A DNA stretch of 64,000 nt from Acidobacteria bacterium RIFCSPLOWO2_12_FULL_68_19 (GCA_001767525.1 MELF01000017.1:19779-83778); one strand, 5' to 3'. Positions 35,338-44,154 are shown, counted from the stretch's first letter. Numbers and translations: made by a program. The notes: generated by a model from the sequence alone, not told the origin.

Positions 35338-36717
35338 ATGACGTCTGCGCCGAAAACTCTCAGCATGCTTGCCGTCGGGGTGCTCTGCGCTTCCGGCCTT
35401 CTCCTCGCCCAGCGGAGCGGCGGTCCGCCGCAGCCGCAGGCAGGGCGCCTGTCGGCGATCGGACCGGCGACGCCGAATCGCGGCGCGCTCGTGGAGAAAC
35501 CGGCGGGGGTGATGCCCGCGGTGCCCGCCGGCTTCACCGTCAGCGTCTACGCGGAGCTGCCGGCGCCCCGGATGATGGTCTATGCGCCCAACGGCGACCT
35601 CTTCGTCAGCTCCCCCGCGACCAACAGCATCACGGTGCTGCGCGACGCGAACCAGGACGGCATGTTCGAGGAGCGCAGCGTCTACGCGCAGGGTGAGCCA
35701 CCCGCGGGCCGCGGCGCGCCGCCGCCCGCCGGCCGGCTCGCCGGCCCTCCGCCGCCGATCAATCCGCAGATCAACGGCCCGATTCTGGGCGCGTCGGCGC
35801 CGGCCTGCGTTCCCCCGCCCCCCTTCAACACCCGCGGGCCGGGCACCGTCGCCGCGCCGTTCGGGATGGCGTTTCACGACGGGTATCTGTATGTCGGCAA
35901 CACCGGGTCGCTCGTGCGATTCACGTACACGAACGGCGATCTGAAGGCGCAGGGTGACCCCGAAAAGCTCCTCGACCTGCCGGTGGGCGGCCATTCGACA
36001 CGCAACATCATCTTCAACCGCGCCGGCACGAAGCTCTACCTCTCGGTGGGATCGCAGTCGAACAACAACGCGGGCGAGGACTGCCGCCGCGCCGCCATCC
36101 TCGAGTTCAACCCCGACGGCTCCGGCTATCGGGTGTTCGCGTCGGGCATCCGCAATCCCGTGGGGCTGGCGCTGCAGCCGGGAACCGACATCCTCTGGAC
36201 GGCGATGAACGAACGCGACAACCTGGGCGACGACCTGGTGCCCGATTACGCCACCTCGGTCAAGGACGGCGGCTTCTACGGATGGCCGTACTCCTACATC
36301 GGACAGCACTACGACCCGCGGTACGAGGGCGCCTTTCCCGAGCTGGTCAAGCGCGCCATCGTCCCCGACGTCCTGATCCCGGCGCATTCGGCGGCGCTCG
36401 GCATCACCTTCTATACCGGCACGCGGTTCCCGGAGCGGTACCGCAACGGCGGCTTCGTGGCGCTGCACGGATCGTGGAACCGATCGGTCGCCTCCGGCTA
36501 CAGGGTCGCGTTCTTCCCGATGACCAAGGGGAGACCGGGGCCGCTCGAAGACTTCATGACCGGCTTCATCGTCAGTGACGGCTCCGGGGGCGAGCAGGTC
36601 TCGCGCTGGGGGCGGCCGGTCGGGGTGACCGTCGCGCCAGACGGGAGCCTCCTCGTCTCCGACGACGGCAGCAACCGGATCTGGAAGGTCAGCGCCTCGC
36701 GCGCCGGCACGCGGTAG
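35338..36717 (+). CDS. Secreted PQQ-dependent sugar dehydrogenase-like protein (sorbosone dehydrogenase family)
   Basis: A 459-aa exported protein (signal peptide ending around LLLAQ) with a six-bladed propeller: FGMAFHDGYLYVGN, GGHSTRNIIFNRAGTKLYLSVGSQSN, ASGIRNPVGLALQP, and ALGITFYTGTRFPERYRNGGFVALHGSWNR motifs match the glucose/sorbosone dehydrogenase family that binds PQQ. A Gly/Pro-rich insert (about 115-145) is non-conserved. It would oxidise sugars or polyols in the periplasm if PQQ is present; that is inference. The start at 35338 has an AGGAG site 7 bp upstream. Confidence 0.87.
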   Translation: MTSAPKTLSMLAVGVLCASGLLLAQRSGGPPQPQAGRLSAIGPATPNRGALVEKPAGVMPAVPAGFTVSVYAELPAPRMMVYAPNGDLFVSSPATNSITVLRDANQDGMFEERSVYAQGEPPAGRGAPPPAGRLAGPPPPINPQINGPILGASAPACVPPPPFNTRGPGTVAAPFGMAFHDGYLYVGNTGSLVRFTYTNGDLKAQGDPEKLLDLPVGGHSTRNIIFNRAGTKLYLSVGSQSNNNAGEDCRRAAILEFNPDGSGYRVFASGIRNPVGLALQPGTDILWTAMNERDNLGDDLVPDYATSVKDGGFYGWPYSYIGQHYDPRYEGAFPELVKRAIVPDVLIPAHSAALGITFYTGTRFPERYRNGGFVALHGSWNRSVASGYRVAFFPMTKGRPGPLEDFMTGFIVSDGSGGEQVSRWGRPVGVTVAPDGSLLVSDDGSNRIWKVSASRAGTR

Positions 36718-36735
36718 GCGTCGGGCGGGCGGCGG

Positions 36736-38013
36736 CTACACCCGCGCCTGGGCCGCCGCCACCTGCGGATCCGCGAACGGCCGCTCCGGGTGCATGAACG
36801 GCGCGAGCGTCGCGCCGACGAGCAGCAGGCCGAGCGATCCGACGAACGGCAGGATCCAGCTGCCCGTCAGGTCGGCGACGATCCCGAAGGTGAGCGGCGA
36901 CAGAATGGCGGCCGCCGCCGACCCGGTATTCATCAGGCCGCTGGCGGTGCCGGAGTACTTGCCGGCGATGTCCATGGGGATCGACCACATCGGGCCGATC
37001 ACCAGTTCCGCGCAGAAGAACGCGGCGCCAAGCGCCAGGGCGATCAGGTTCAGGTTCGTCGTCAGGAAGATCGGCAGCAGGCAGACGAACGAGCCGAGGA
37101 AGCCCGCCACCACGACGTTCCGGCGGGCGCGCTTGAGGTCGCCCGTCGTGCGCAGGATGTGGTCGCTGACTTCACCGCCGGCGATGTCGCCGACGACCCC
37201 GGCGAAGAAGACCGCCGAGGCGAAGAGCGCCGACTGCCGGATGTCGAGCTGGTACTCGTTGAGGAAGAACGACGGCAGCCAGTTCAGATACAGCCAGAGC
37301 GTCCACCCGTAGCAGAAGTACACGATCGTGACCGGCATCATGCGGCGGGTGAGCGGGCCCCAGGGCACCTTCGGCCGCTCGACGTGGAGCGGGTGTCCCT
37401 GGTTCGGCAGCACGGCGAGCAGTTCGGGCGTCATCGATTTGTGCTCGGCCGGCACGTCGCGGAAGTACCACAGCCAGGCAATGACCCACAGCACGCTGAT
37501 GAGGCCGAGCGTCACAAACGATCCGCGCCACGTGACGAGCGCGATGAGCCAGGCGACGAGCGGCGGCGTGACGGCGTTGCCGAAGCGGGCGAACGCGTGC
37601 GTGATCCCCTGGGCGAAGCCGCGCCGCGAGGCGGGCGTCCAGCTCTGCATGGCGCGGGTCGCCACCGGGAACGTCGCGCCTTCGCCGACGCCGAGCAGCA
37701 CGCGGACCAGGAACAGCGTGAGGACGGTGCCGGCCAGCCCCGTCAGGATCGTGGCGGCCGCCCAGATCAGGCCGCAGACGAAGAGCGTCTTGCGCGGGCC
37801 GAAACGGTCGCCCACCCAGCCGCCGAACACCTGGAAGAGCAGGTACGGATAGGCGAAGGCCGAGAAGATCAGCCCGAGCTGGGTGTTGGTGAGCGACAGC
37901 TCCCGCCGGATCTCGGGCGCCGCCGTCGCCACGTTGACCCGATCGATGTACGTAATGAGGTACATCAGGCACAGCAGGAACAGGACGTTGCCGCTCGGGG
38001 TGAGTCGCTTCAT
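36736..38013 (-). CDS. MFS transporter (ACS / hexuronate-type)
   Basis: A 425-aa major-facilitator transporter with 12 predicted helices. Cues are YIDRVNVATAAPEIRRELSL and GDRFGPRKTLFVCGLIW (the motif-A loop), and the QGITHAFARFGNAVTPPLVAWL helix, as in anion:cation symporters for sugar acids. The start is set at 38013 where AGGGAGA precedes the ATG; a longer frame starting at 38034 is possible. It is convergent with the sorbosone-dehydrogenase-like gene (18-bp gap), so sugar-acid uptake may be linked in function, but this is inference. Confidence 0.9.
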   Translation of the reverse strand: MKRLTPSGNVLFLLCLMYLITYIDRVNVATAAPEIRRELSLTNTQLGLIFSAFAYPYLLFQVFGGWVGDRFGPRKTLFVCGLIWAAATILTGLAGTVLTLFLVRVLLGVGEGATFPVATRAMQSWTPASRRGFAQGITHAFARFGNAVTPPLVAWLIALVTWRGSFVTLGLISVLWVIAWLWYFRDVPAEHKSMTPELLAVLPNQGHPLHVERPKVPWGPLTRRMMPVTIVYFCYGWTLWLYLNWLPSFFLNEYQLDIRQSALFASAVFFAGVVGDIAGGEVSDHILRTTGDLKRARRNVVVAGFLGSFVCLLPIFLTTNLNLIALALGAAFFCAELVIGPMWSIPMDIAGKYSGTASGLMNTGSAAAAILSPLTFGIVADLTGSWILPFVGSLGLLLVGATLAPFMHPERPFADPQVAAAQARV

Positions 38014-38248
38014 GGATCTCCCTGCCGGCCACAACGGGTCCGGCGGTCACGGACCGGCGCAGATCTGAGGGCCGCTCAGTCTATCGCACTCCACCGGGCC
38101 GGGGAAGGCCGAGGGCGCGCGGGTAGTGGTCAAGTTTCAAATCCGACCGTTGTTGGCCATTCTGACGAATGCTTCCAAAGTGACGACTCGGACGAGCTGC
38201 GCGTGAATATCGCTTCGAGCACGCCGCCGGTATTCGTGTTGCGAGGCG
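38014..38248. other. Intergenic patch, no gene recognised
   Basis: About 235 bp, visibly richer in A and T than its surroundings in the half next to the dam-like gene. A minus-strand open stretch without a start codon continues from the dam stop for about 33 codons and ends in TGA near 38143. Its predicted peptide matches nothing I recognise. The stretch may be a remnant of sequence that arrived with the methylase. Confidence 0.35.
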
Positions 38249-39046
38249 TCACAGATTACGCGTCGCGATGATCTCGCTGGCCGGTGTCCGATCACCCGTG
38301 CAGCTGATGCGCCGCGGGGCTTCGAGGAACCTCACATCGTAGCCGAGCCGCCGATACAGCTTCTCAACTCGTTTCGTTGCCTGATTCACGAGCACGACGG
38401 GTCCCCGATGCTTCGACAGCCATCTTGCCGTGCGCTCTTGATCTTCCCACGCAAAACCATCCTTTGCGTAGTGAGTGAACTCCACGTCGTACGGTGGATC
38501 GGCGTAGACGAAGTCGTTGGGGTGGAGCGGAACGGCTTCAACATCGGTGCAGGTGAACGTCCAGGCCGAGAATACGTCGCGATACGGCGTGAAATCCCGC
38601 GTGTAGCCGATCCGGGCGTACCGGCCGAACGGCACGTTGAACTCTCCAGTGCGATTGAAGCGGCACAACCCGTTGAATCCCGTCCGGTTCAGGTAGTAGA
38701 AAATCGCCGCGGCTTCTCGGCTCGTGCCTTTTCGGCTCGTTAGGAGTGCATTGAAACGGTCACGGTGCTCGTAGAACAGCGAGTCGTCATTCTCCATCTG
38801 GAGATCGATGCGAAGCCCCTTCTGAAGCCAACGATAAAAGTTGATGAGGTGTGGGTTGGCATCGTTCAGAAGTGCCCGAGTCGGCATCAGGCCAAGCGTG
38901 ACGGCCAGTCCGCCACAGAACGGCTCAACCAACCGCCGATGCGAGTGCGATTCCCAAACAGGCTGAAGACGCGGCACCTGCCATCGCTTACCGCCGGCCC
39001 ACTTGAGGGGCGGGCGAAACGTGGCCGGACGTTCAATTGTCGGCAT
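38249..39046 (-). CDS. dam: Dam/M.DpnII-type DNA adenine-N6 methyltransferase (orphan)
   Basis: A 265-aa class D12 adenine methyltransferase. Motif I is PPLKWAGGK at the N-terminus (SAM binding), with the FCGG motif, and the catalytic motif IV D-P-P-Y (FVYADPPYDVEF) about two-thirds along. This group methylates adenine, often in GATC-like sites. No restriction endonuclease or mismatch-repair partner lies next to it, so it is an orphan. Base composition is clearly lower in GC than adjacent genes and a transposase tail remnant lies just upstream, so recent horizontal gain is likely. The ATG at 39046 is favoured over one at 39088, which would overlap the remnant. Confidence 0.85.
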   Translation of the reverse strand: MPTIERPATFRPPLKWAGGKRWQVPRLQPVWESHSHRRLVEPFCGGLAVTLGLMPTRALLNDANPHLINFYRWLQKGLRIDLQMENDDSLFYEHRDRFNALLTSRKGTSREAAAIFYYLNRTGFNGLCRFNRTGEFNVPFGRYARIGYTRDFTPYRDVFSAWTFTCTDVEAVPLHPNDFVYADPPYDVEFTHYAKDGFAWEDQERTARWLSKHRGPVVLVNQATKRVEKLYRRLGYDVRFLEAPRRISCTGDRTPASEIIATRNL

Positions 39047-39084
39047 GCGTGCCGACAGTTTACCGGAGTCAGTGTCAGGGCAGG

Positions 39085-39180
39085 TCACGCCGCAGATCTC
39101 GCTTCGTCAGCGTCGGGCAGGCCGACAATATCACCAAGGGACCACACACGATCGGACACGCCAGCCTGCATCGCAGGCGT
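39085..39180 (-). pseudogene. C-terminal remnant of a transposase (IS1-like tail)
   Basis: On the minus strand, reading from 39180 to the TGA at 39085, the frame gives TPAMQAGVSDRVWSLGDIV and a short tail. From memory, transposases of the IS1-like group end with the pattern TPAM-x-AG-x-x-D-x-VWS(L)-x-x-(L/I)V, and this agrees closely. Upstream the frame soon meets a stop codon (39199-39201 on the minus strand) and no catalytic core remains, so this is a decayed fragment. Confidence 0.6.
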
Positions 39181-39284
39181 CAGTGGAAATGGGTTTCGGG
39201 TCCGGCTCGCCTCTTATAGCCTCCGAGCGCACGCCGATGATGCCATCTGAATTGCCAAGGTCTTATTCGCCGGGACGTCGGCAT

Positions 39285-39312
39285 GAAACGAAAAGGCCGG
39301 CCGCGGCCGGCC
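39285..39312 (-). terminator. Factor-independent terminator of nrdJ
   Basis: A perfect 18-bp palindrome GGCCGGCCGCGGCCGGCC (39295-39312) is followed, in the nrdJ direction, by TTTTCGTTTC. It lies about 100 bp after the nrdJ stop. Two smaller hairpins (39332-39344 and 39366-39380) lie between. Together these explain most of the 39181-39414 gap, in which no gene is seen. Confidence 0.8.
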
Positions 39313-39414
39313 CTGACATCTCAGATTACCCGTGCCTGAGGCACCCCAGTCGCACGCGCGGCTACGGGCTGAGACAGCCCTGTGCCCCGAGGCCTGGCCT
39401 GCAGGGGAGCGCCG

Positions 39415-42345
39415 TCAGGCGCAGCCGCTCGTCGTCCCGCAGTTGGGGCACTTGTAGCACGACCCGCTGCGGATCATGATCGAGCCGCAGGTCGAGCACG
39501 GCGGCGCATCCTCCTGCGACTGGATGGCCGCGAACTCGATGGCCCTCGACGAGGCCTTCGAGTCGGCGGAGGGCCGGCTGCCGCCGTCGCTCGTGCCAGG
39601 CTTCAGCGAACCCGGCAGGCCTGACGCCGCGGTTGACGACGAGGCGCGCCCCTCGGAGCCCGCATTCCGGATCCCGGATCCGGGATCCACCGGCCCTTCC
39701 CGCAGATTCACGCCGGCGCGGAACTGCGCCTCCGGCGACAGGAACTTCGTCGCCAGCCAGCGGAAGATGTAGTCGACGATCGACTTGGCGAACCGGATCT
39801 CGGGGTTCTTCGTCATCCCGGACGGCTCGAACCGGGCGTGGCTGAACTTGTCGACCAGCACCTGCAGCGGCACGCCGTACTGCAGCGCGTAGGAGATGGC
39901 CTGGGCGAACGCATCGGCAAAGCCCGAGATCGTGGACCCTTCCTTCGCCATCGTCAGGAAGATCTCGCCCGGCTGGCCGTCCTCGAAGAGGCCGACGGTG
40001 ATGTAGCCCTCGTGGCCGGCGATGTCGAACTTGTGGGTGATCGACGGCCGCTCGTCGGGCAGCTTCCGCCGCCTCGGCCGCTCCACGACCTTGACGACCT
40101 CCTTCACCACCTCGCGGACGTTGTCGCCGATGTTGCGCGTGTCGGCAACCTGCGCCTTGGAGGTATTGAGCGGCTGGGTCCGCTTGCTGCCGTCGCGATA
40201 GATCGAGATCGCCTTGGCGCCGAGCCGCCACGCCTCGAGATACGCCTTCTCGATCTCCTCGACGGTCGCTTCACGCGGCACGTTGACGGTCTTGCTGATG
40301 GCGCCGGAGATGAACGGCTGCGCGGCGCCCATCATGCGGATGTGCCCCATGTAGTGGATCGACCGCTGTCCCTTCGCCGGCTTGAAGGCGCAGTCGAACA
40401 CCGCCAGGTGCTCCTCCTCGAGGAACGGCGCCCCTTCGATCGTCTCGTGCTCGTCGATGTAGTGGACGATCGCCTCGATCTCGGGCCCGGTGTAGCCGAG
40501 GCGCTCGAGCGCCATCGGCACCGTTCCGTTGACGATCTTCATCAGCCCGCCGCCCACCAGCTTCTTGTACTTGACGAGCGCGATGTCGGGCTCGACGCCC
40601 GTCGTGTCGCAGTCCATCATGAAGCCGATGGTGCCCGTCGGCGCGAGCACGGTCGCCTGGGCGTTCCGGTAGCCGTGCTGCTCGCCGAGCGCCACCGCCT
40701 CGTCCCACGCCTGCCTGGCGGCCGCGTACAGATCCGCCGGCACCAGCTTCGGGTTGATCTCTCCCACCGCGTCGCGATGCTTCCGCATCACCCGCAGGAA
40801 CGGCTCGCGGTTCTTCTCGTAACCGGCACACGGCCCGCCGTCGTCGCGGGCGATCCGCGCCGACTGCGCGTACGCCTCCCCCGTCATCACGGCGGTAATG
40901 GCCGCCGCATACGCCCGCCCCTCGTCGCTGTCGTACGGCAGGCCGCGCGACATCAGCAGGGCGCCGAGATTCGCGTACCCGAGACCGAGCGGCCGGAAGT
41001 CGTGGCTGTTCTTCTCGATCGCCCTGGTCGGATAGCTCGAGTTCGAGACGAGGATCTCCTGTGCGGTCATCATCGTGCGGCACGCCGCGCGGAAGGCCGC
41101 CACGTCGAACTCGCCGTCTTCGCGGAGGAACTTCATCAGGTTGATCGACGCCAGGTTGCACGCCGAGTCGTCCAGGAACATGTACTCCGAGCACGGATTG
41201 CTCGCGTTGATCCGGCCGGTCTCGGGGCAGGTGTGCCACTCGTTGACGGTCGTGTCGAACTGCATGCCCGGATCGCCGCAGGTCCAGGTCCCCCCGGCAA
41301 TCATCCGCATCAGGTCGCGCGCCTTGTAGGTGTCCATCACCTCGCCGGTCGTGACCGCGTGGGTCTGCCACGCACCGTCGTCGAGCACCGCGCGCATGAA
41401 GTCGTCGGTGACGCGCACGCTGTTGTTCGAGTTCTGGAAGAAGATCGAATTGTAGGCGACGCCCGTGAACGAGCCGTCGTAGCCGGCGTCGATGAGCGCC
41501 CACGCCTTCTTCTCTTCCTGCACCTTGCAGTTGATGAACTCGACGATGTCGGGATGGTCGGCATTGAGGATCACCATCTTGGCGGCGCGGCGCGTCTTGC
41601 CGCCGGACTTGATCACCCCGGCGAACGCGTCGTACCCCTTCATGAACGACACGGGGCCGCTCGCGGTGCCGCCCCCCGCCAGCAACTCCCGGGCCGACCG
41701 GATCGGCGACAGATTGCTGCCGGTGCCGGAGCCGAACTTGAAGAGCATCCCCTCGGTCTTGGCGAGCGTCAGGATCGAGTCCATCGTGTCCTGGACCGAG
41801 TTGATGAAGCAGGCCGAACACTGCGGCGCCTTCTCGAAGCCGCAGTTGAACCAGACGGGGCTGTTGAACGCCGCCTTCTGATAGACGAGCAGGTGCTTCA
41901 ATTCGGCGGAGAACGCCTGCAGCGCGTCATCGCTCGCGAAATACTTGTCATCGCGCGCCCAGCCGGTAATCGTGTCGACCACGCGGCCGACCAGCGCCTT
42001 GACGCTCCGCTCGCGCCCGGGCGTGCCGAGCTGCCCGCGGAAGTACTTCGACACGACGATGTTGGTCGCCTGCTGGGACCAGAACCGCGGAATCTCGACG
42101 TCGCGCTGCTCGAAGACGACCTTGCCCTTCTCGTTGCCAATCACCGCCGAGCGGACTTCCCATTCGATCTCGTCGTACGGGTCGACGCCGGGCAGCGTGA
42201 AGTAACGAGCGAACTCCATCCCCGGCGCGGGCGGCTTCGCCTCCACGCTCTTGCGGGCGCGCACCGACGAATCCGCATGGGCGGATCCCGCCGGCTCGAC
42301 CTGCTGACCGGATGGTGCAGCTTCGCGGGCAGGGCCTCTTTCCAT
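39415..42345 (-). CDS. nrdJ: Vitamin B12-dependent ribonucleoside-diphosphate reductase (class II)
   Basis: A 976-aa enzyme that reduces ribonucleotides to deoxyribonucleotides with an adenosylcobalamin radical, independent of oxygen. Family pieces are GSGTGSNLSPIR, NPCSEYMFLDDSACNLASINL, GLGYANLGALLMSRGLPYDS, TGTIGFMMDCDTTGVEPD, and the C-terminal cysteine tail CSTCGSIMIRSGSCYKCPNCG, which passes electrons to the active site. A ~60-aa Ser/Gly/Pro linker before that tail contains a palindromic repeat. Start ATG at 42345 has GGAGGAGAC just upstream. A sigma70-like promoter and two NrdR-like boxes lie 140-230 bp upstream; the leader contains a 7-bp stem (cggatgc/gcatccg, 42361-42390), but no cobalamin-riboswitch B12 box was seen. 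Confidence 0.95.
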   Translation of the reverse strand: MERGPAREAAPSGQQVEPAGSAHADSSVRARKSVEAKPPAPGMEFARYFTLPGVDPYDEIEWEVRSAVIGNEKGKVVFEQRDVEIPRFWSQQATNIVVSKYFRGQLGTPGRERSVKALVGRVVDTITGWARDDKYFASDDALQAFSAELKHLLVYQKAAFNSPVWFNCGFEKAPQCSACFINSVQDTMDSILTLAKTEGMLFKFGSGTGSNLSPIRSARELLAGGGTASGPVSFMKGYDAFAGVIKSGGKTRRAAKMVILNADHPDIVEFINCKVQEEKKAWALIDAGYDGSFTGVAYNSIFFQNSNNSVRVTDDFMRAVLDDGAWQTHAVTTGEVMDTYKARDLMRMIAGGTWTCGDPGMQFDTTVNEWHTCPETGRINASNPCSEYMFLDDSACNLASINLMKFLREDGEFDVAAFRAACRTMMTAQEILVSNSSYPTRAIEKNSHDFRPLGLGYANLGALLMSRGLPYDSDEGRAYAAAITAVMTGEAYAQSARIARDDGGPCAGYEKNREPFLRVMRKHRDAVGEINPKLVPADLYAAARQAWDEAVALGEQHGYRNAQATVLAPTGTIGFMMDCDTTGVEPDIALVKYKKLVGGGLMKIVNGTVPMALERLGYTGPEIEAIVHYIDEHETIEGAPFLEEEHLAVFDCAFKPAKGQRSIHYMGHIRMMGAAQPFISGAISKTVNVPREATVEEIEKAYLEAWRLGAKAISIYRDGSKRTQPLNTSKAQVADTRNIGDNVREVVKEVVKVVERPRRRKLPDERPSITHKFDIAGHEGYITVGLFEDGQPGEIFLTMAKEGSTISGFADAFAQAISYALQYGVPLQVLVDKFSHARFEPSGMTKNPEIRFAKSIVDYIFRWLATKFLSPEAQFRAGVNLREGPVDPGSGIRNAGSEGRASSSTAASGLPGSLKPGTSDGGSRPSADSKASSRAIEFAAIQSQEDAPPCSTCGSIMIRSGSCYKCPNCGTTSGCA
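39669..39688. repeat. 20-bp perfect palindrome inside the nrdJ linker
   Basis: The sequence ggatcccggatccgggatcc equals its own reverse complement. It lies in the variable linker of nrdJ, encoding DPGSGIR-like residues between the catalytic body and the Cys-rich tail. It looks like a REP-like element tolerated in frame. Confidence 0.8.
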
Positions 42346-42485
42346 GTCTCCTCCGAACGACGGATGCCTTCACCCCTCAGAACGCATCCGGGACGCTTGT
42401 TGTGAAGTTGCGCGTCGGACGACCCGAGGTTTCCAACCGGAAGCTGGGAGGATCCGGCCTTTCACCCCGCTCGAGCGCGAGCGCC

Positions 42486-42515
42486 ACTATGCGCCCACGC
42501 AATCGCCCTTGTCAA
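42486..42515 (-). promoter_or_regulatory. Sigma70-like promoter for nrdJ
   Basis: On the minus strand a perfect -35 TTGACA (42515-42510) is followed after 18 bp by CATAGT (42491-42486), 4 of 6 matches to TATAAT. Transcription would begin near 42479, giving a leader of about 134 nt before the nrdJ ATG. The NrdR-like boxes lie just upstream of the -35. Confidence 0.55.
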
Positions 42516-42523
42516 TAACAAAA

Positions 42524-42571
42524 CCACAACATCTAGCGCCCGTTTCTTAGGGCAAGCGCAATATCTGGCTC
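42524..42571. promoter_or_regulatory. Pair of NrdR-box-like sites, 32 bp apart
   Basis: Two sites resemble the palindromic NrdR consensus (acaCwAtATaTwGtgt): ccaCAACATCTAGcgc at 42524-42539 and gcgCAATATCTGGctc at 42556-42571. Their core cytosines are 32 bp apart, three helical turns, as is usual for paired NrdR boxes. NrdR is the bacterial repressor of ribonucleotide reductase genes, and nrdJ is the adjacent gene. The divergent phosphorelay operon starts 53 bp to the other side. Confidence 0.65.
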
Positions 42572-42624
42572 ATTTTCGCATACCCTCGGGCTCACGATTC
42601 GTCTATCCTGAACCGTAGATTCCC

Positions 42625-44154
42625 GTGGCGGAACCGCCCGTCGAACCGTTCGGCGACGACCCGGAAGCGGCCCTCCGGGCCACGCGCGAGCGCTTCATCA
42701 CCGAGTTCCCCACGCGTTGCGAGTCGTTCGCGCGGCTGCTGGACCACGCGCCCGCTGCTCCGCCGGCAGCCGAGCGGGAATCGGCTCGACATCTGGCCCA
42801 CCGCATGGCCGGGCTGGCCGGGATGATCGGCCTGCCGGCGGTGACCTCTCGCGCTCGCGAGCTCGAGGAGTTGCTGTCACCCGAGGCGGCCGACCTTGGC
42901 GGCGCGGCCACGGCACTGGATCGGCTGCGGGAGGCGTTTGCGGAGGACCTGCGCCGGCCCGTGCCGTCCTGGGCGGTTGCCGCGCCAACAGAGGGCGGCG
43001 CCCCTCGTGTGCTCCTGGTCGAAGACGACCCCGAACAGCGGATGCTGCTCGGAGCAGGACTGCGGCAGGCCGGCTATCCCGTGACCGAGGTCGCGCGCGG
43101 CGATGAGGCGGTCGGCGCCATCCGCGTGACCCGGCCGCAACTGGTCTTGCTCGACGTCGACCTGCCGGGACTCGACGGCCTCCAGATCTGCCGCCTCCTG
43201 CGCACCGATCCGGAACTGCACGACACGCCGATCATCTTTCTGACCGGCCGGTCGTCGCCGGCCGACCGCGTCGCGGGTCTCGCCATCGGCGGAGATGACT
43301 ATCTCCTCAAGCCGGTCGACCTGCCGGAGCTGCGGCTCCGCATCGGCCTCGTGTTGCGCCGCCGCGCGGCGCCGTTGCCCCTCGCGACGGGCGTGCTGGC
43401 GTACGACGCGTTTCTCCAGGCGGCTGGCGAGCAGTTGGCGCGAAGCAGCGCGGCGCTCGCGCTGGTGCGCCTGCCGCAGGACCATGCCGCCGAGGTGGCG
43501 ACGACGCTGGCAGAGGAAGTCCGCCGGCGCGACCTCGTCGGCCGGTACGACGAGCGACACGCGCTCGTCCTGCTGCTCGAGGCAACGGCCGCCGAGGCTG
43601 CGCAGCAGCTGACCTCCCTCGCCGACACGCTCGAACGGCGGGGGATGACGATCGTCAGCGGGGTGGCGGGGGGGACCAGGGGCGCAGCATTCCGCGCGCT
43701 CCTCGAACAGAGCGACGAAGCGCTGGCGGCCGCACGGTTCCAGCGCAAGTCCGTCGCCCTCTACGGCGAGCGATCCGAGGCAGCCGCCGCGGCCCCGCTC
43801 ACCGTGCTCGTGGTCGACGACGATCCGGATGTGGCGCGCGTGCTCGACAGCCGGTTGAGAGCGGCGGGCTATCGCACCGTGCTCGCCTTCGACGGCCAGC
43901 AGGCGCTCGACGCGATGGCCGCGTCGCCGCCCGACGTGGTTCTGCTGGACCTGATGCTGCCGAGACTGACGGGGTTCGAGGTGCTCGCCGCGATGAAGCA
44001 GACGGGCGCACGACGGCCCAAGACCGTTGTCGTCTCCGCCCGCGGGCGCGAGGCCGACGTCACGCGGGCGTTCGAGCTCGGCGCCGACGACTACGTCACC
44101 AAGCCGTTCGGCCCCGAGGAACTGCTCGCGCGGCTCGCGCGGCTCCTGAGGTGA
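42625..44154 (+). CDS. Hpt-REC-(degenerate GGDEF)-REC response regulator
   Basis: A 509-aa phosphorelay protein with four parts. Residues ~1-110 are an Hpt domain with the phosphoryl-accepting H59 in AHRMAGLAGMIG. REC1 (about 127-245) has D177 in LLDVDLPGLDG. A GGDEF-like domain (about 255-380) has GRYDE in place of GGDEF, so diguanylate cyclase activity is unlikely. REC2 (about 393-509) has D442 in LLDLMLPRLTG and the conserved K in VTKPF. The GTG at 42625 is the start. It opens the eight-gene 42625-52527 operon and overlaps the next gene by 4 bp. Likely a relay hub or output protein for the exopolysaccharide genes that follow. Confidence 0.87.
   Translation: MAEPPVEPFGDDPEAALRATRERFITEFPTRCESFARLLDHAPAAPPAAERESARHLAHRMAGLAGMIGLPAVTSRARELEELLSPEAADLGGAATALDRLREAFAEDLRRPVPSWAVAAPTEGGAPRVLLVEDDPEQRMLLGAGLRQAGYPVTEVARGDEAVGAIRVTRPQLVLLDVDLPGLDGLQICRLLRTDPELHDTPIIFLTGRSSPADRVAGLAIGGDDYLLKPVDLPELRLRIGLVLRRRAAPLPLATGVLAYDAFLQAAGEQLARSSAALALVRLPQDHAAEVATTLAEEVRRRDLVGRYDERHALVLLLEATAAEAAQQLTSLADTLERRGMTIVSGVAGGTRGAAFRALLEQSDEALAAARFQRKSVALYGERSEAAAAAPLTVLVVDDDPDVARVLDSRLRAAGYRTVLAFDGQQALDAMAASPPDVVLLDLMLPRLTGFEVLAAMKQTGARRPKTVVVSARGREADVTRAFELGADDYVTKPFGPEELLARLARLLR

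Noticed and set aside
39301-39414. Possible tRNA or small RNA between the terminator and nrdJ
   Set aside because: Several short hairpins are present, but no cloverleaf, T-loop-like sequence or CCA end could be found.
39837-42405. Plus-strand open frame of about 855 codons opposite nrdJ
   Set aside because: Shadow frame; Arg/Leu/Val-rich, without any recognisable domain.
42346-42480. Cobalamin riboswitch in the nrdJ leader
   Set aside because: No GCCACTG-type B12 box and only one short stem; the leader is also short for an AdoCbl riboswitch.
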